In this document: piece after piece, positions 49,696 through 59,073 of the stretch
Position numbering within the stretch: position 1 is the stretch's first letter
Layout of the letters: every line of letters begins with the position of its first letter
DNA from: Hydrogenophilales bacterium 16-64-40
GTDB lineage: Bacteria; Pseudomonadota; Gammaproteobacteria; Burkholderiales; Thiobacillaceae
Direction of reading: 5' to 3'
Assembly (NCBI GenBank): GCA_002256995.1
Contig: NCGX01000013.1
Coordinates: 1 to 64,000, forward strand
DNA: 64,000 nt
The notes under the pieces: generated by a model
The model's database searches: none
Told to the model about the DNA's origin: nothing
What the model saw: only the letters and a program-made list of their open reading frames with translations
Translations under genes and position numbers: made by a program

Positions 49696-50667
49696 TTACT
49701 GCGATGTCTGCTGACGCAGATATTCACTCCGTTTCATGTCCATGTAGGCGGCTCGGTCGACTTCGCGCAATTGGCGGGGGTATTGTTCGGTGGCGCTGAA
49801 CCAGCTTTGCAGGCGTTTCTGGAGCTGCAGCGGCGGCGCGGTGGCCAAGGCGCCAAGATAGGCGTCGATGGCGAGGTAGTAGCGCATGGTGTTGCGCTCC
49901 ACCACGCCACGCATGCCACCGATGTGTTCTGGCTGGCCGCTGGATTGCTTGCCGGTCCGGGTGAACCCTACCTTGCCGCTTCCTCTGGTCGCCAGGTACG
50001 ACTTCATGGCGAGTCGCCCCACCATCCCGTAATCATACGAATAGGTGAGGTGCAGAAAAGTCTGGCCGTTTCCAACCGGGACAGCCTGCAGCTGGATACG
50101 ATAATTGCGGGTGCTCAGCGGCCCCTCCTGCGCATCGAGCTGGATATCCAGGTATTTCGCGGTCGCCGCGGCGACGCGATAGGAAAACTCGATGGGGTAG
50201 GCCTCCTTGAGCGGCTGAGGCGTTTTCTTGCCGATACTGACTGCCAGGGCGGTGGTCGACGCATCGGTCGTGGCGCGGCAGTATTTGGTGTTGATATGCA
50301 GGATCAGCACGTCACACCATTGCTCCGGGCCATTCAGCGCCGCACTGACGGTGGGAAATGGATAGTTGACCAAGGCGTAGATGTCGCCCTTCAAATCGCT
50401 GGACGATTCGGCGGAGTCGAGGGAGAGCGGTCGCCGAAACGGGTTGTGATGGAGTTGCTCAGCCAGGGACGCGTATTTGGCGTGGAGCGATGCGGCGGAT
50501 TGCGTGTCCGGCACCGAGGCAAAGGTCAGCCCCGCGCTGGAAAACGCGATTCCGGCGAGCCACAGCCGCGTCAACCAGGCCAACTGATTTTTCCGCAATG
50601 CGTATTCATCGGTCTTTGCCTGCTGCCTGTTGAGATGATCACCACGGCGTTCAGCTGAAGCTGCCAT
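49696..50667 (-). CDS. Secreted protein of unknown function
   Basis: 323 residues. Signal-anchor-like segment LTRLWLAGIAFSSAGLTFAS (about 32-51) after a charged N-terminus; the true start could lie further in. The body has LKGDIYALVNYPFPTV, EQWCDVLILHINTKYC with two cysteines, and HLTYSYDYGMVGRLAMKSYLAT, seen in uncharacterised proteobacterial proteins. No catalytic motif is recognised. Confidence 0.7.
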   Translation of the reverse strand: MAASAERRGDHLNRQQAKTDEYALRKNQLAWLTRLWLAGIAFSSAGLTFASVPDTQSAASLHAKYASLAEQLHHNPFRRPLSLDSAESSSDLKGDIYALVNYPFPTVSAALNGPEQWCDVLILHINTKYCRATTDASTTALAVSIGKKTPQPLKEAYPIEFSYRVAAATAKYLDIQLDAQEGPLSTRNYRIQLQAVPVGNGQTFLHLTYSYDYGMVGRLAMKSYLATRGSGKVGFTRTGKQSSGQPEHIGGMRGVVERNTMRYYLAIDAYLGALATAPPLQLQKRLQSWFSATEQYPRQLREVDRAAYMDMKRSEYLRQQTSQ

Positions 50668-50686
50668 GCGTAGGCTGTCATGCCGC

Positions 50687-50896
50687 TCACCCCGGCCCCT
50701 GCATCAACCAGAGATGCCGCTTCACGCGCAGATTGCCTTCCCAGCCGCAGTCCATCGAGCGGCAGCGGAAGCGGCTGACCGTGATGAACATGCTTATGAG
50801 CAAATCAACGACCCGGCGTGGCACGCGGATCGCAGGGCCGTTGCAGCGAGGGCATGCGCATCCTGGAGAAGAATAGACCGTGGCCAGACGGGACAT
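50687..50896 (-). CDS. Ogr/Delta-like zinc-ribbon small protein
   Basis: 69 residues. Cysteines form C-x2-C (15, 18) and C-x4-C (45, 50), with CPRC and CRSMDCGWEG, close to the zinc motif of phage Ogr/Delta transcription activators. Its ATG overlaps the CsbD stop as ATGA, so it is translationally coupled to csbD. A regulatory role is possible but unproven. Confidence 0.6.
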   Translation of the reverse strand: MSRLATVYSSPGCACPRCNGPAIRVPRRVVDLLISMFITVSRFRCRSMDCGWEGNLRVKRHLWLMQGPG

Positions 50897-51108
50897 CAGG
50901 CGTGGTCGTCCTTGTTCTTCTCTTCAAAGTCCTTGATTTGCTTCTCGGCTTCGTCCTTCGTGACGCCATATGACTCCTGGATCTTGCCCATCAGCTGATC
51001 GCGCTTGCCGGCAATCACGTCGAGGTGGTCGTCGGTAAGCTTGCCCCACTGTGTTTTTACCTTGCCTTTGAACTGCTTCCAGTTGCCTTCTACGATATTC
51101 CAGTCCAT
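50896..51108 (-). CDS. CsbD-family stress protein
   Basis: 70 residues: MDWNIVEGNWKQFKG, KVKTQWGKLTDDHLDVIAGKRDQL, then GKIQESYGVTKDEAEKQI, the full CsbD-like signature. Members are induced by general stress and are largely helical; exact function unknown. Driven by shared promoter F and coupled to the zinc-ribbon gene. Confidence 0.93.
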   Translation of the reverse strand: MDWNIVEGNWKQFKGKVKTQWGKLTDDHLDVIAGKRDQLMGKIQESYGVTKDEAEKQIKDFEEKNKDDHA

Positions 51109-51264
51109 CTCAATCTCCTTGGGTTGGGGATTCGCTTAGCGGAATCGCCAATCGAACATCCTTCGTCGCAACCGCCTCGCACCGTGGGTGCGCCTTCCGC
51201 AGATCGGAAGGGAAGGGCGGTGATCGCCTGGGCCGCATGTTTAAAAACGCCCCATTGAATCGCA

Positions 51265-51310
51265 AGATTAGCCGCCTACCCAGGCGCAGTCTGTACGGTG
51301 GCGTACGTAG
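51265..51310 (-). promoter_or_regulatory. Shared dyad promoter F (CsbD)
   Basis: In gene direction CTA then CGTACG-CCAC-CGTACA then G (dyad 51292-51307), 20 bp, TAATCT (51265-51270). The leader is about 150 nt. Confidence 0.7.
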
Positions 51311-51365
51311 TGCGCGTTCGGTGATGGCCCGTACTGCCCGGGCGCGAGCCTGATGCGGAATCAGC

Positions 51366-51749
51366 TCAAGCCTTCTGGATCCACAGAATGCACCAGCCAT
51401 TGGGACTGATCTGGCCCTCGACCACCTTGCAGGTATTCGACTCGGCGATGAAATGCAGACATCCGTCGCATTTCTGGTCACCCTTCGGCTGATCCTGGTA
51501 CTGCACACTGGCCTGTGACGATTTCCCCGGCACGCCCGGGGCAGCTGCGTCTGGAGTGGCGTCCGTGCCACTGGCGGTAGAATCGGCCGGGGCAGCACCG
51601 GTTGCGTTTTCGTCTTTCTTGCCACAGCCAAAAAGTGCGGCCGGCAACAGCAGACCACAGCCCACTGCCAGTGCGCCGCGCAACACCACCCTGCGCGGCG
51701 GAATTTCTTCGTTCTGCTTCTTGTTGCCTTTATCGATATCCTGATTCAT
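51366..51749 (-). CDS. High-potential iron-sulfur protein (HiPIP)
   Basis: 127 residues. A twin-arginine-like signal PRRVVLRGALAVGCGLLL directs export of a folded cofactor protein. The cluster ligands are C-x2-C in QKCDGCLHF, a third Cys in SNTCKVVEG and a fourth in NGWCILW, the HiPIP pattern for one [4Fe-4S]. It carries electrons in the periplasm. The Ala/Asp/Thr-rich linker (about 45-80) is longer than usual. ATG at 51749 chosen for the signal. Confidence 0.88.
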   Translation of the reverse strand: MNQDIDKGNKKQNEEIPPRRVVLRGALAVGCGLLLPAALFGCGKKDENATGAAPADSTASGTDATPDAAAPGVPGKSSQASVQYQDQPKGDQKCDGCLHFIAESNTCKVVEGQISPNGWCILWIQKA

Positions 51750-51925
51750 CTCAAACTCCTTTGGCTTTTTGATCTGACGGGCGGTCAACCCCCTGGCGTC
51801 ACCACCCGCCGGGCTGCAGGAGGATGGTGGTGAGACCACCCACACTTTTATAGAATCTTGTGGTGAAAGTGCAAGGCGGGTCGCTGCTCAGCTCGTTTTG
51901 TTCGGCCTGGCGAACTGGCGCACAC

Positions 51926-53257
51926 TCATGGCGGGGGCGGACGCTTCCGGTAAGCTGAAAACAGGCTCATCAGCGGCTTGACGCTGGTGCCATGGACGAG
52001 AATGGATAGCGAGACCGCTATCAGCGTCAACTGGATCAGATCCAGCGCCAGCTCCTCGGGGAGGCCATGCTGGATGGCGAACATCAGGTAGTACAGCGAG
52101 CCGATGCCGCGCACCCCGAACCAACCGACCATGCTGCGTGTCGGCCACAACGTGCGCGTGCCCAACAAGCCAACGAGGACACTGACCGGGCGCGCCACCA
52201 TGAACAGGAACAGCGCAAGTCCCACTGCCCGCCAGCTCCAGGAATCGAGAAACAGCGTGCCGCCGATCAGCAGGACGAGCACCAATTCCGAGAGCCGTTC
52301 CAGATGTTCCTTGAATACCAGCGACCCTTCGCTGACGGTCGGCGCGGGCTCGTTTTCCGGGCTTGGGTTGTCCGCGCCCGGCTCGGTCAGGCCGGTCTGC
52401 AACGGGTCCGGGTTGTCCAGCGCGGCGCTGCTCACATCCGCGCCGGCCAGTTTAAGTTCGGTCTGGCGCAGCGCGACGGCAGCGAAAAACACCGCCAAAA
52501 AGCCCCACGCATCGACCCACACGCTCAGGCCGTACACGACACCGATCAGGCCGAGTCCAAGGAAGTCGTCCATCAGCTTGTGCCGGGGCGGATGGCCGCG
52601 CAGCTTGCGTGCCAGATGGGCGAGCGCAGCGCCGGACGCGACCCCGATGGTGACCCCCGCCACCGTGGCCCACAGCACATCGACCAGCGCCCAGCGCAGG
52701 CCGAACTCGCCCAACTCGTGCAGCCCGAGCAATCCCATCCCCAACATCACAAACGGAAACGCACTGCCATCGTTCATGCCTGCCTCGCAGGTCAGGGTGA
52801 AGCGAAGCCGGTCGCGGTCACCGGGATGACGGGTCTGCACATCGGTCGCCAGCACCGGATCGGTGGGCGCCAGGATGGCGCCCAGCAAGACGCCTGCGCC
52901 GAGTGGCAGGCCGAGCAGGTAGTAGGCAAAGGCGGCGACCAGCCCGACGCTGATCGCCATCGATACGGATGCCAGCAGAATCGGCGTGCGCCAGCGGGCG
53001 AAGCTGAACGGCACGGGCATTTTGACGCCGGCGGAAAACAGCGAAATCAGCACCACCACTTCGGTCAGCACTTCCAGCAGCGCCGATTCCTGGAGCGGGT
53101 TGAAGTGAAACAGATTGAGGACCGTCGGCCCGACCAGCAGCCCCACGGCGAGGTAGACAATCGCCGGGGTGACCGGCAGGCGCTGGAGCATCGGAGCAGT
53201 CAAGCCCCTGGCGAGCAGCAGGCCGCCCACGAGCAAAAACCATTGTGCGTTAGTCAT
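51926..53257 (-). CDS. Cation:proton antiporter, CPA1 type
   Basis: 443 residues with about twelve membrane helices. ALVDVLWATVAGVTIGVASG and CEAGMNDGSAFPFVML hold the ion-site region (Asn-Asp pair), and ILAPTDPVLATDVQ is the TDP motif of helix 4. A hydrophilic acidic loop of about 60 residues splits the helices near residue 290. Likely Na+/H+ or K+/H+ exchange. ATG at 53257. Confidence 0.87.
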   Translation of the reverse strand: MTNAQWFLLVGGLLLARGLTAPMLQRLPVTPAIVYLAVGLLVGPTVLNLFHFNPLQESALLEVLTEVVVLISLFSAGVKMPVPFSFARWRTPILLASVSMAISVGLVAAFAYYLLGLPLGAGVLLGAILAPTDPVLATDVQTRHPGDRDRLRFTLTCEAGMNDGSAFPFVMLGMGLLGLHELGEFGLRWALVDVLWATVAGVTIGVASGAALAHLARKLRGHPPRHKLMDDFLGLGLIGVVYGLSVWVDAWGFLAVFFAAVALRQTELKLAGADVSSAALDNPDPLQTGLTEPGADNPSPENEPAPTVSEGSLVFKEHLERLSELVLVLLIGGTLFLDSWSWRAVGLALFLFMVARPVSVLVGLLGTRTLWPTRSMVGWFGVRGIGSLYYLMFAIQHGLPEELALDLIQLTLIAVSLSILVHGTSVKPLMSLFSAYRKRPPPP

Positions 53258-53651
53258 GGATCGTTCGGTTCATTCTGTTTTCAGCTCTAAATAGCTACTT
53301 TTGCAGTGTAACTGGCGGTGAATTCGCCTGGCATGACACGACGCTCCACCACGCCTTGGATGTGGCTGGCGTAATTCGTCGCGTGTACTTGATCAACGTC
53401 GGTTTTATTCAGCGTAATCGAATCCAAGATCTTCTGGTGTACGCCACCGTACAGACGCCCCCGCGCTGCCCGCCTAATGTGCTGTGGCGATGAGCGCATT
53501 CATTCGATGACGCCCAGCAGCGGGAAATGACCATGCTGTTGGATCCGGCGCGGCTTGTCAAAAATCGTCTGGTGCCTATAACGCCCACTCGGACACACTC
53601 AACATACGCCGGTAGCCGGCAGGCCGGCGTGACTCATTTAGGAGGTCGATC
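53258..53651. other. 394-bp divergent gap between antiporter and catalase
   Basis: It contains shared promoter G for catalase. An open frame at 53287-53499 on the minus strand lacks family resemblance and overlaps the promoter, so it is not called. Nothing else notable was seen. Confidence 0.5.
53435..53480 (+). promoter_or_regulatory. Shared dyad promoter G (catalase)
   Basis: TGTACG-CCAC-CGTACA then G (dyad 53438-53453), 20 bp, TAATGT (53475-53480). The CTA that precedes the other six dyads is TGG here. The leader is about 165 nt. Confidence 0.7.
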
Positions 53652-55763
53652 ATGAGCAAAGTGAAGACAACGGATCTTTCTGGAAAACGCAAACCGGGAA
53701 AAGGTTCACCCCCGGCCGGAGGCAGCCAACAGGCTGCCGGCGGCGAGATGCACCAGGTCGCGGGTGGCGAGCACCCATCGCTCACCACCAACCAGGGCCT
53801 CGCCCTTTCCGATAACCAAAACTCGCTCAGGGCCAACCCGCGCGGCCCCACGCTGCTGGAGGATTTTATCCTCCGCGAAAAAATCACCCATTTCGATCAC
53901 GAGCGAATTCCGGAACGGATCGTTCACGCGCGCGCAACAGGCGTACATGGATTCTTCGAGCTGACCGCCTCGCTGAAGCAATACACCACCGCCAGGATAC
54001 TCACCGAGGTCGGTGAGAAAACGCCTGTATTTACGCGCATATCGACCGTCGCAGGCGGCGCGGGTTCGGTCGATACACCGCGTGACGTGCGCGGATTCGC
54101 CGTCAAGTTTTACACCAAGGAAGGCAACTGGGATCTGGTCGGCAACAACGTCCCGGTTTTCTTCATTCAGGACGCGATCAAATTCCCCGATCTCATCCAT
54201 GCCGTCAAGATGGAACCCGACCGCGGCTTTCCGCAATCGGCGACCGCGCACGACACCTTCTGGGATTTCATTTCGCTCACGCCTGAATCCATGCACATGG
54301 TGATGTGGATTATGTCGGATCGCACCCTGCCGCGCTCGCTGCGCATGATCGAAGGCTTTGGCGTGCACAGCTTCCGCCTGATCAACGCCGCCGGCGAATC
54401 GACCTTCGTCAAATTCCACTGGCGTCCCAAGCTCGGCCTGCAGTCCACCATCTGGGACGAGACCGTCAAGATTTCCGGCGCGGATCAGGACTTCCACCGC
54501 CGCGACATGTTCGACGCCATCGCGGCCGGTAATTTCCCCGAGTGGGAATTTGCGGTGCAGTTGTTCACGCAGGAGCAGGCGGACCGCTTCCCATTCGATC
54601 ATCTGGATGCGACCAAGCTGATTCCGGAAGAACTGGTGCCGCTGAAAGTGATCGGCCGCATGGTGCTGGATCGCTGGCCGAACAATTTCTTCGCTGAAAC
54701 CGAACAGGTGGCTTACTGTCCTTCGCATGTCGTGCCGGGCATCGATTTCTCGAACGATCCGCTGCTGCAGGGCCGGTTGTTCTCCTACCTCGACACCCAG
54801 CTTTCGCGCCTGGGTTCGCCCAATTTCCACCAGATCCCGGTCAACGCGCCGAAGTGCCCATTCGCCAATCATCAACGCGACGGCCATATGCAGATGGCGC
54901 AACCGGCCGGCCGGGTCGCCTATGAGCCCAACTCCCTGTCCGACAACTCGCCCCGTGAAACGCTCCAGGGCTTTCACAGCGCCGCCATCACGGAAACCGG
55001 CGAGAAAGGTCGCATCCGCGCCGAGAGCTTCGCCGACCACTACAGCCAGGCGCGGCAGTTCTATCTCAGCCAGACGGCGTACGAACAGGCGCATATCGCC
55101 TCGGCGCTGGTATTCGAGCTTTCCAAGGTCGAACATCCGCATATACGTGTCGCCATGGTTGGCCACCTGCTTCATATCGAAAAGGATCTGGCCAGGCGGG
55201 TCGCTGCGGGCCTTGGTCTGGACACGATGCCCGATGTGCCGGTGGCGGCCGCACCCGTGAAGAAGATGCCACCTTCGCCTGCATTGCAGATTATCGGCAA
55301 GATGAAAGACACGCTCGCAGGGCGTGCGGTCGGCATCCTGATTGCGGACGGCTCGGACGGCGCCGCCATCAAGAAGATCAAAAAGGCCGCGATCGATGCG
55401 GGCGCCAGCGTAAAAATCATCGCCCCCAAGGTGGGCGGTGCGCAGCTGGCCGATGGCTCGATGCTGGCGGCGGATGGACAGCTGGCGGGTACGCCTTCCG
55501 TGCTGTTCGACGCCGTCGCCGTCATCCTCTCCGACAAGGGCGCAAAAGCCCTGTCGATGGAAGGCGCCGCGATCGACTTCGTGCGCGATGCGTTCGGTCA
55601 CCTCAAGGCTCTCGCCGCTGACCAGGGCGGCCAGGCGCTGCTTAAAAAAGCGAATGTCGGACAGGACGCGGGCGTCGTGGATGCCAACGACAGGAACGCA
55701 TTTATTGCTGCGGCCAAGACGCGCCAATGGGACCGGGAAAAATCCGTTCGGACCCTGGCATGA
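53652..55763 (+). CDS. katE: Large-subunit catalase, KatE type
   Basis: 703 residues, clade 2 catalase with a C-terminal DJ-1/PfpI-like domain. Heme-site features: [20 protein letters not shown] (distal His), [43 protein letters not shown], and the proximal tyrosine in [14 protein letters not shown]. The C-terminal part (about 540-690) has [20 protein letters not shown]. It degrades hydrogen peroxide, typically in stationary phase. GGAGG precedes the ATG. A small-protein gene follows. Confidence 0.95.
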   Translation: MSKVKTTDLSGKRKPGKGSPPAGGSQQAAGGEMHQVAGGEHPSLTTNQGLALSDNQNSLRANPRGPTLLEDFILREKITHFDHERIPERIVHARATGVHGFFELTASLKQYTTARILTEVGEKTPVFTRISTVAGGAGSVDTPRDVRGFAVKFYTKEGNWDLVGNNVPVFFIQDAIKFPDLIHAVKMEPDRGFPQSATAHDTFWDFISLTPESMHMVMWIMSDRTLPRSLRMIEGFGVHSFRLINAAGESTFVKFHWRPKLGLQSTIWDETVKISGADQDFHRRDMFDAIAAGNFPEWEFAVQLFTQEQADRFPFDHLDATKLIPEELVPLKVIGRMVLDRWPNNFFAETEQVAYCPSHVVPGIDFSNDPLLQGRLFSYLDTQLSRLGSPNFHQIPVNAPKCPFANHQRDGHMQMAQPAGRVAYEPNSLSDNSPRETLQGFHSAAITETGEKGRIRAESFADHYSQARQFYLSQTAYEQAHIASALVFELSKVEHPHIRVAMVGHLLHIEKDLARRVAAGLGLDTMPDVPVAAAPVKKMPPSPALQIIGKMKDTLAGRAVGILIADGSDGAAIKKIKKAAIDAGASVKIIAPKVGGAQLADGSMLAADGQLAGTPSVLFDAVAVILSDKGAKALSMEGAAIDFVRDAFGHLKALAADQGGQALLKKANVGQDAGVVDANDRNAFIAAAKTRQWDREKSVRTLA

Positions 55764-55817
55764 AAGCAATGCAAAGAATCAGGAAAAATTCCAACTCTGA
55801 AAGAAAGGAAGCGCGCT

Positions 55818-55922
55818 ATGCGTAACAAAGAAGAAGGAAAGATAGGGTGGATTTTGCTTTGGCTCGTGGGAATCCCGGTCCCGATCTTGCTGGTGTTGTA
55901 TCTCCTGCGTGGATGCACCTGA
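55818..55922 (+). CDS. 34-residue membrane protein after catalase
   Basis: MRNKEEGKIGWILLWLVGIP then a single hydrophobic helix PILLVLYLLRGCT. Too short for most gene finders; AAAGGAAG gives a ribosome site 8 bases before the ATG. Short GKIGWILLWLxGIP proteins recur near catalase and stress genes as far as I recall; function unknown. Confidence 0.7.
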   Translation: MRNKEEGKIGWILLWLVGIPVPILLVLYLLRGCT

Positions 55923-56356
55923 GGCGGCTCAGTTGCAAAAGATACTCGCTAACGTAGTGATGGCATTAGGGAACTCACTCAGCTTGCGCCCGCAGTAGAT
56001 GACGGTGTCATCGAGGGTGAGGGGCTGGATAGCTGAGCGGGCGTGCTGGACGATGATGCGAGGTCGACGACACCCTGGTGCCGATCGGCGCCGCGGCGCT
56101 CAGCTCAGCGAAGCTGGTCAGGAGCGCGACCCTGAAAATCTACCCGGGGGTGCACACACGGCTCCGCATCCACCGGTTGAATTCGCAGGCATTTCTCAGC
56201 ACCTGAGGGTTCGCCTGCACTTCAAAATGGACTACAAACAAGTTGCGGAGAATTTTTTTCAGAAAATGGCTTTTTCAACAATCTCGTTAGGTAGCCGAAA
56301 CAGGAGGGCCGATCGCCTGTGTGTCTAGCCCTCCCTTGACCAAAAGGAGTAGGAAC
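55923..56356. other. Gap with a hydrolase remnant; otherwise no gene
   Basis: Positions 55923-56062 contain a minus-strand open stretch ending in TLDDTVIYCGRKL and LASIFCN which I do not recognise. 56063-56206 is the hydrolase remnant listed separately. The remainder up to the cytochrome gene has no supported feature. Confidence 0.4.
56063..56206 (+). pseudogene. C-terminal piece of an alpha/beta hydrolase
   Basis: 48 codons ending in TGA encode VDDTLVPIGAAALSSAKL, then SATLKIYPGVHTRL and LNSQAFLST. This matches the C-terminal segment of chloroperoxidase/arylesterase-like hydrolases (usual: Asp of the triad in GDDD, VPI, and His in YPGxPHG); the PHG histidine is altered. The N-terminal part is missing here, and a matching N-terminal piece lies at 57772. 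Confidence 0.6.
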
Positions 56357-57709
56357 ATGTACAGAAAAGCACTTTTTGTCGCTGGTATCGCCCTAGCGCT
56401 ACCCATCATAAGTGTTGCGCAAAACCCCGCCGTCGAAGACTTCCCCACGCTGACCAAACGTCTTCAAGCGGAGAAACCGAAGTTCGAGCAGCGCCAACAG
56501 GCCTTGCTCGCAGAGCGCTATGACCTCGCTGACCGGCCGACCAAGGGAACGGCCATGTCACGCGGCAAGCCGGTTCAAGATGGCGTGCGCGTCAAGTTGC
56601 CCAATGGCATGACCTGGGAGAAACTCGCCGCCTTGTCGCCGGAGGAAGTCAGGGAAAAGCAGCTCTGGCCGGCCGGCTTTCTGCCGTTACCGCATCCCCA
56701 CCACGAAGCGGGCGGCATGATCTTCCCCAAATTCCTCATCGAGGAAACGAAGATGCAGACTGATCGGGATCTGACTCGCTTCGACCTCGACTTCGACTTG
56801 CCGGATCATTTCCTGCCCGAGTTCCCGGCACCGATCTATCTGACGACGCGGCCGGATCTGGGAGACGTCTCGCAAGGGAAACTGGTGACGCTCGGCAACT
56901 TCAACGAATTGTTCAAAGACATCCTCAATCCCAAGCAACTCGAAGGATTGCGCTTGCTGGTCACGCCGTTTCCCCAGCAGCAATTCAACGCCACCGAAGA
57001 CCGCCGCAGCTTGAAGCCCTCTCAGGGCGTTGCCTGCTTCGACTGTCATGCCAACGGCCATACGAACGCCTCCACCCACACGGTCGGCGACATTCGGCCC
57101 AATGAGCATCGCCATCGGATCGACACACCTTCGCTTCGGGGGGTGAACGTTCAGCGCCTGTTCGGTTCCCAGCGCGCCCTGAAAACCGTCGAGGATTTCA
57201 CCGAGTTCGAGCAGCGGGCCGCCTACTTTGACGGCATCCCGGCCGACGCGGCGCGAAAAGGCACCAACGTCCTCGAACGCGGCAGCCAGGTGCATTTCAT
57301 GGCGGAGTTTCAGGCCTTGCTCGACTTCCCACCCGCGCCGAAACTCGACGTGTTCGGCAAGCTCAATCCCGCCAAAGCCAGCGGCAGTGAAATGCGCGGC
57401 CAGAATGTCTTCTTCGGCAAGGGCCAGTGCGCGACCTGCCACACCGCGCCGTACTACACCGACAACCTCATGCACAACTTGAGGACGGAGCGCTTCTTCA
57501 AGACGGTCACGATTAACGGTCGCAAGGCCTCGGCCGACGGCCCGATCAAGACCTTCCCGTTGCGCGGCATCAAAGACTCGCCCCCGTATCTGCACGATGA
57601 CCGCCTGCTGACGCTGGATGACACGGTTGAGTTTTTCAATCTCGTGTTGGAATTGAAGCTGAATGAACAGGAGAAGAAGGATCTGGTGGCATTCATGCGG
57701 GTGCTGTAG
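56357..57709 (+). CDS. Diheme cytochrome c, cytochrome c peroxidase/MauG-like
   Basis: 450 residues with signal peptide (IALALPIISVAQ). Two heme attachment motifs: CFDCH with first Cys at 227 and CATCH with first Cys at 358. The N-terminal 150 residues are a family-specific region with PHPHHEAGGMIFPKFLIEE. Ends KDLVAFMRVL as in diheme peroxidases. It may reduce peroxide or oxidise a partner in the periplasm; close to katE this fits oxidative stress defence. AAGGAG lies 11 bases before the ATG. Confidence 0.85.
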   Translation: MYRKALFVAGIALALPIISVAQNPAVEDFPTLTKRLQAEKPKFEQRQQALLAERYDLADRPTKGTAMSRGKPVQDGVRVKLPNGMTWEKLAALSPEEVREKQLWPAGFLPLPHPHHEAGGMIFPKFLIEETKMQTDRDLTRFDLDFDLPDHFLPEFPAPIYLTTRPDLGDVSQGKLVTLGNFNELFKDILNPKQLEGLRLLVTPFPQQQFNATEDRRSLKPSQGVACFDCHANGHTNASTHTVGDIRPNEHRHRIDTPSLRGVNVQRLFGSQRALKTVEDFTEFEQRAAYFDGIPADAARKGTNVLERGSQVHFMAEFQALLDFPPAPKLDVFGKLNPAKASGSEMRGQNVFFGKGQCATCHTAPYYTDNLMHNLRTERFFKTVTINGRKASADGPIKTFPLRGIKDSPPYLHDDRLLTLDDTVEFFNLVLELKLNEQEKKDLVAFMRVL

Positions 57710-57771
57710 GTCACCCTGGCTTGACAGCGAGCATGAGAGGTCGGCGATCAAAAAAGGGACAAGCCGTTGGC

Positions 57772-57945
57772 ATGATCACGACGCTAGACGGTACGCAGAT
57801 CTATTACAAGAACTGGGGCGCAGGTCAGGCTGTGCCACAGTTGGCCCCTCAGTGCGGATAGCTGGGAGGCGCAGATGCTGTTTCTGGCCGCCCACGGCTA
57901 TCGCTGCATTGCCCATGACCGGCGCGGCCATGAGCGCGGTGCGCC
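57772..57945 (+). pseudogene. N-terminal piece of an alpha/beta hydrolase, frameshifted
   Basis: Starts ATG at 57772: [21 protein letters not shown], then a deletion removes the VFSHG region and shifts the frame; the next frame continues [20 protein letters not shown] and [10 protein letters not shown]. This is the N-terminal half of a non-heme chloroperoxidase-like hydrolase. No intact product. The rest of 57946-58162 holds no supported gene. Confidence 0.7.
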
Positions 57946-58162
57946 GGCGTATGTTTCTTGCCATGGCGCTTGCGGTGAAGGCGTTCCGGCGAATGGATTC
58001 CCCAAGCTCGCCTGACAAAATGCCGGAGATCTGCGACACAACTTGATGCATACGCGAATGGCCAGCGCATCAATGCAATGATGGCACCCGTCGCCCAAAC
58101 GCTAAGCCGTGTGGCGTAGGACTTTGCCGTCATCGCGGCGACTAACACTTAAGGTACAAAAA

Positions 58163-58519
58163 ATGCAAAAGCACAGGGTGGTCTTTGAAGTAAATGTTGA
58201 CGGCGCAGAACAGTGGCAGGGGATACTCAGCAACGTTGAGAACTTGCAGAAAACGTTCGGGAACGAGGCCACTGAAATAGAGGCCGTAGTACACGGCAAA
58301 GGCTTGGGACTGATCTTGAAGACGAACGAAGCGATGCGGGAACGGCTCCAATCGGTCTCCGGCGCGGGCGTGCGTTTCGCCGCCTGCGAGAACACGATGC
58401 GACGCATGAACCTGAAGATGGAAGACCTGATGCCGTTCGCCACAACAGTCGATTCTGGCGTGGCTGAAGTGGTGCGTAAGCAGGAAGCCGGATGGTCTTA
58501 CATCAAATCAGGTTCGTAA
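58163..58519 (+). CDS. DsrE-family-like protein
   Basis: 118 residues. KHRVVFEVNVDGAEQWQGIL, NVENLQKTFG, IEAVVHGKGLGLIL and VRFAACENTMRRMNL resemble the DsrE/YchN fold, with Cys in the FAACENT position often used for sulfur transfer. Role in sulfur handling would suit a sulfur oxidiser but is inferred. ATG at 58163; upstream in-frame codons lack homology. Confidence 0.75.
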   Translation: MQKHRVVFEVNVDGAEQWQGILSNVENLQKTFGNEATEIEAVVHGKGLGLILKTNEAMRERLQSVSGAGVRFAACENTMRRMNLKMEDLMPFATTVDSGVAEVVRKQEAGWSYIKSGS

Positions 58520-58532
58520 TCAGGATATCGTC

Positions 58533-58939
58533 ATGGCCCAACAACGGCAGCAAGCAATGATAGGTGATGAAAAGCGGGCGACCGAATATCTCGCCAATGA
58601 ACGAACGTTTCTGGCGTGGATCAGAACGAGTATCGCAATCATCAGCCTCGGCTTCGTGGTGGCGAAATTCAGTCTGTGGTTGCGCGAATTGGCGGCGCAG
58701 CTTCATCCGCAGACACAGACCTTCATGCGGGAGTTTCGATGCCGATAGGCGTGACGATGATGGCGCTGGGCGGCGTGCTGGCTATTCTGGCTGCATGGCG
58801 TTATCACGTTGTGAATCACGCTATAGAGAACGGCGTCGTCAGTGCTGATCGCGGACTCGTCATTCTCGTCGCTGTGATGGTCGCATTGCTTTGCGTGGCA
58901 ATGATTGTTTATATGCTACTCACTGCGCAGCATGCGTGA
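58533..58939 (+). pseudogene. DUF202 (YidH) membrane protein split by a frameshift
   Basis: The first part (58533-58748) encodes ATEYLANERTFLAWIRTSIA and LGFVVAKFSLWLREL, then stops. The remaining two helices lie in another frame: MPIGVTMMALGGVLAILAAW from an ATG at 58739, ending at 58939 with AMIVYMLLTAQHA. In intact relatives the two parts form one protein of about 125 residues. Either a frameshift, a sequencing error or two coupled half-genes. Confidence 0.7.
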
Positions 58940-59073
58940 GCGGCAAAGATTGAAAGTTACTAATCGGCTCGATTTATCTGGCCGATAGGCGAGCTTGACC
59001 GATTGTCGGTCCGTATCAGTGAAGCGCGCTCATCGACCCGTCACTTCTTTTTACCCTACTTTGGAGTTCACTT

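Noticed and set aside
38868-53454. LexA boxes as explanation of the dyads
   Set aside because: The spacing is CTGT-like half-sites with N10 and CG next to each half, not CTGT-N8-ACAG; the genes are not SOS genes and the sites sit at -41.5.
53287-53499. 70-codon minus-strand frame upstream of catalase
   Set aside because: It overlaps the catalase promoter, has no recognised motif and no clear ribosome site.
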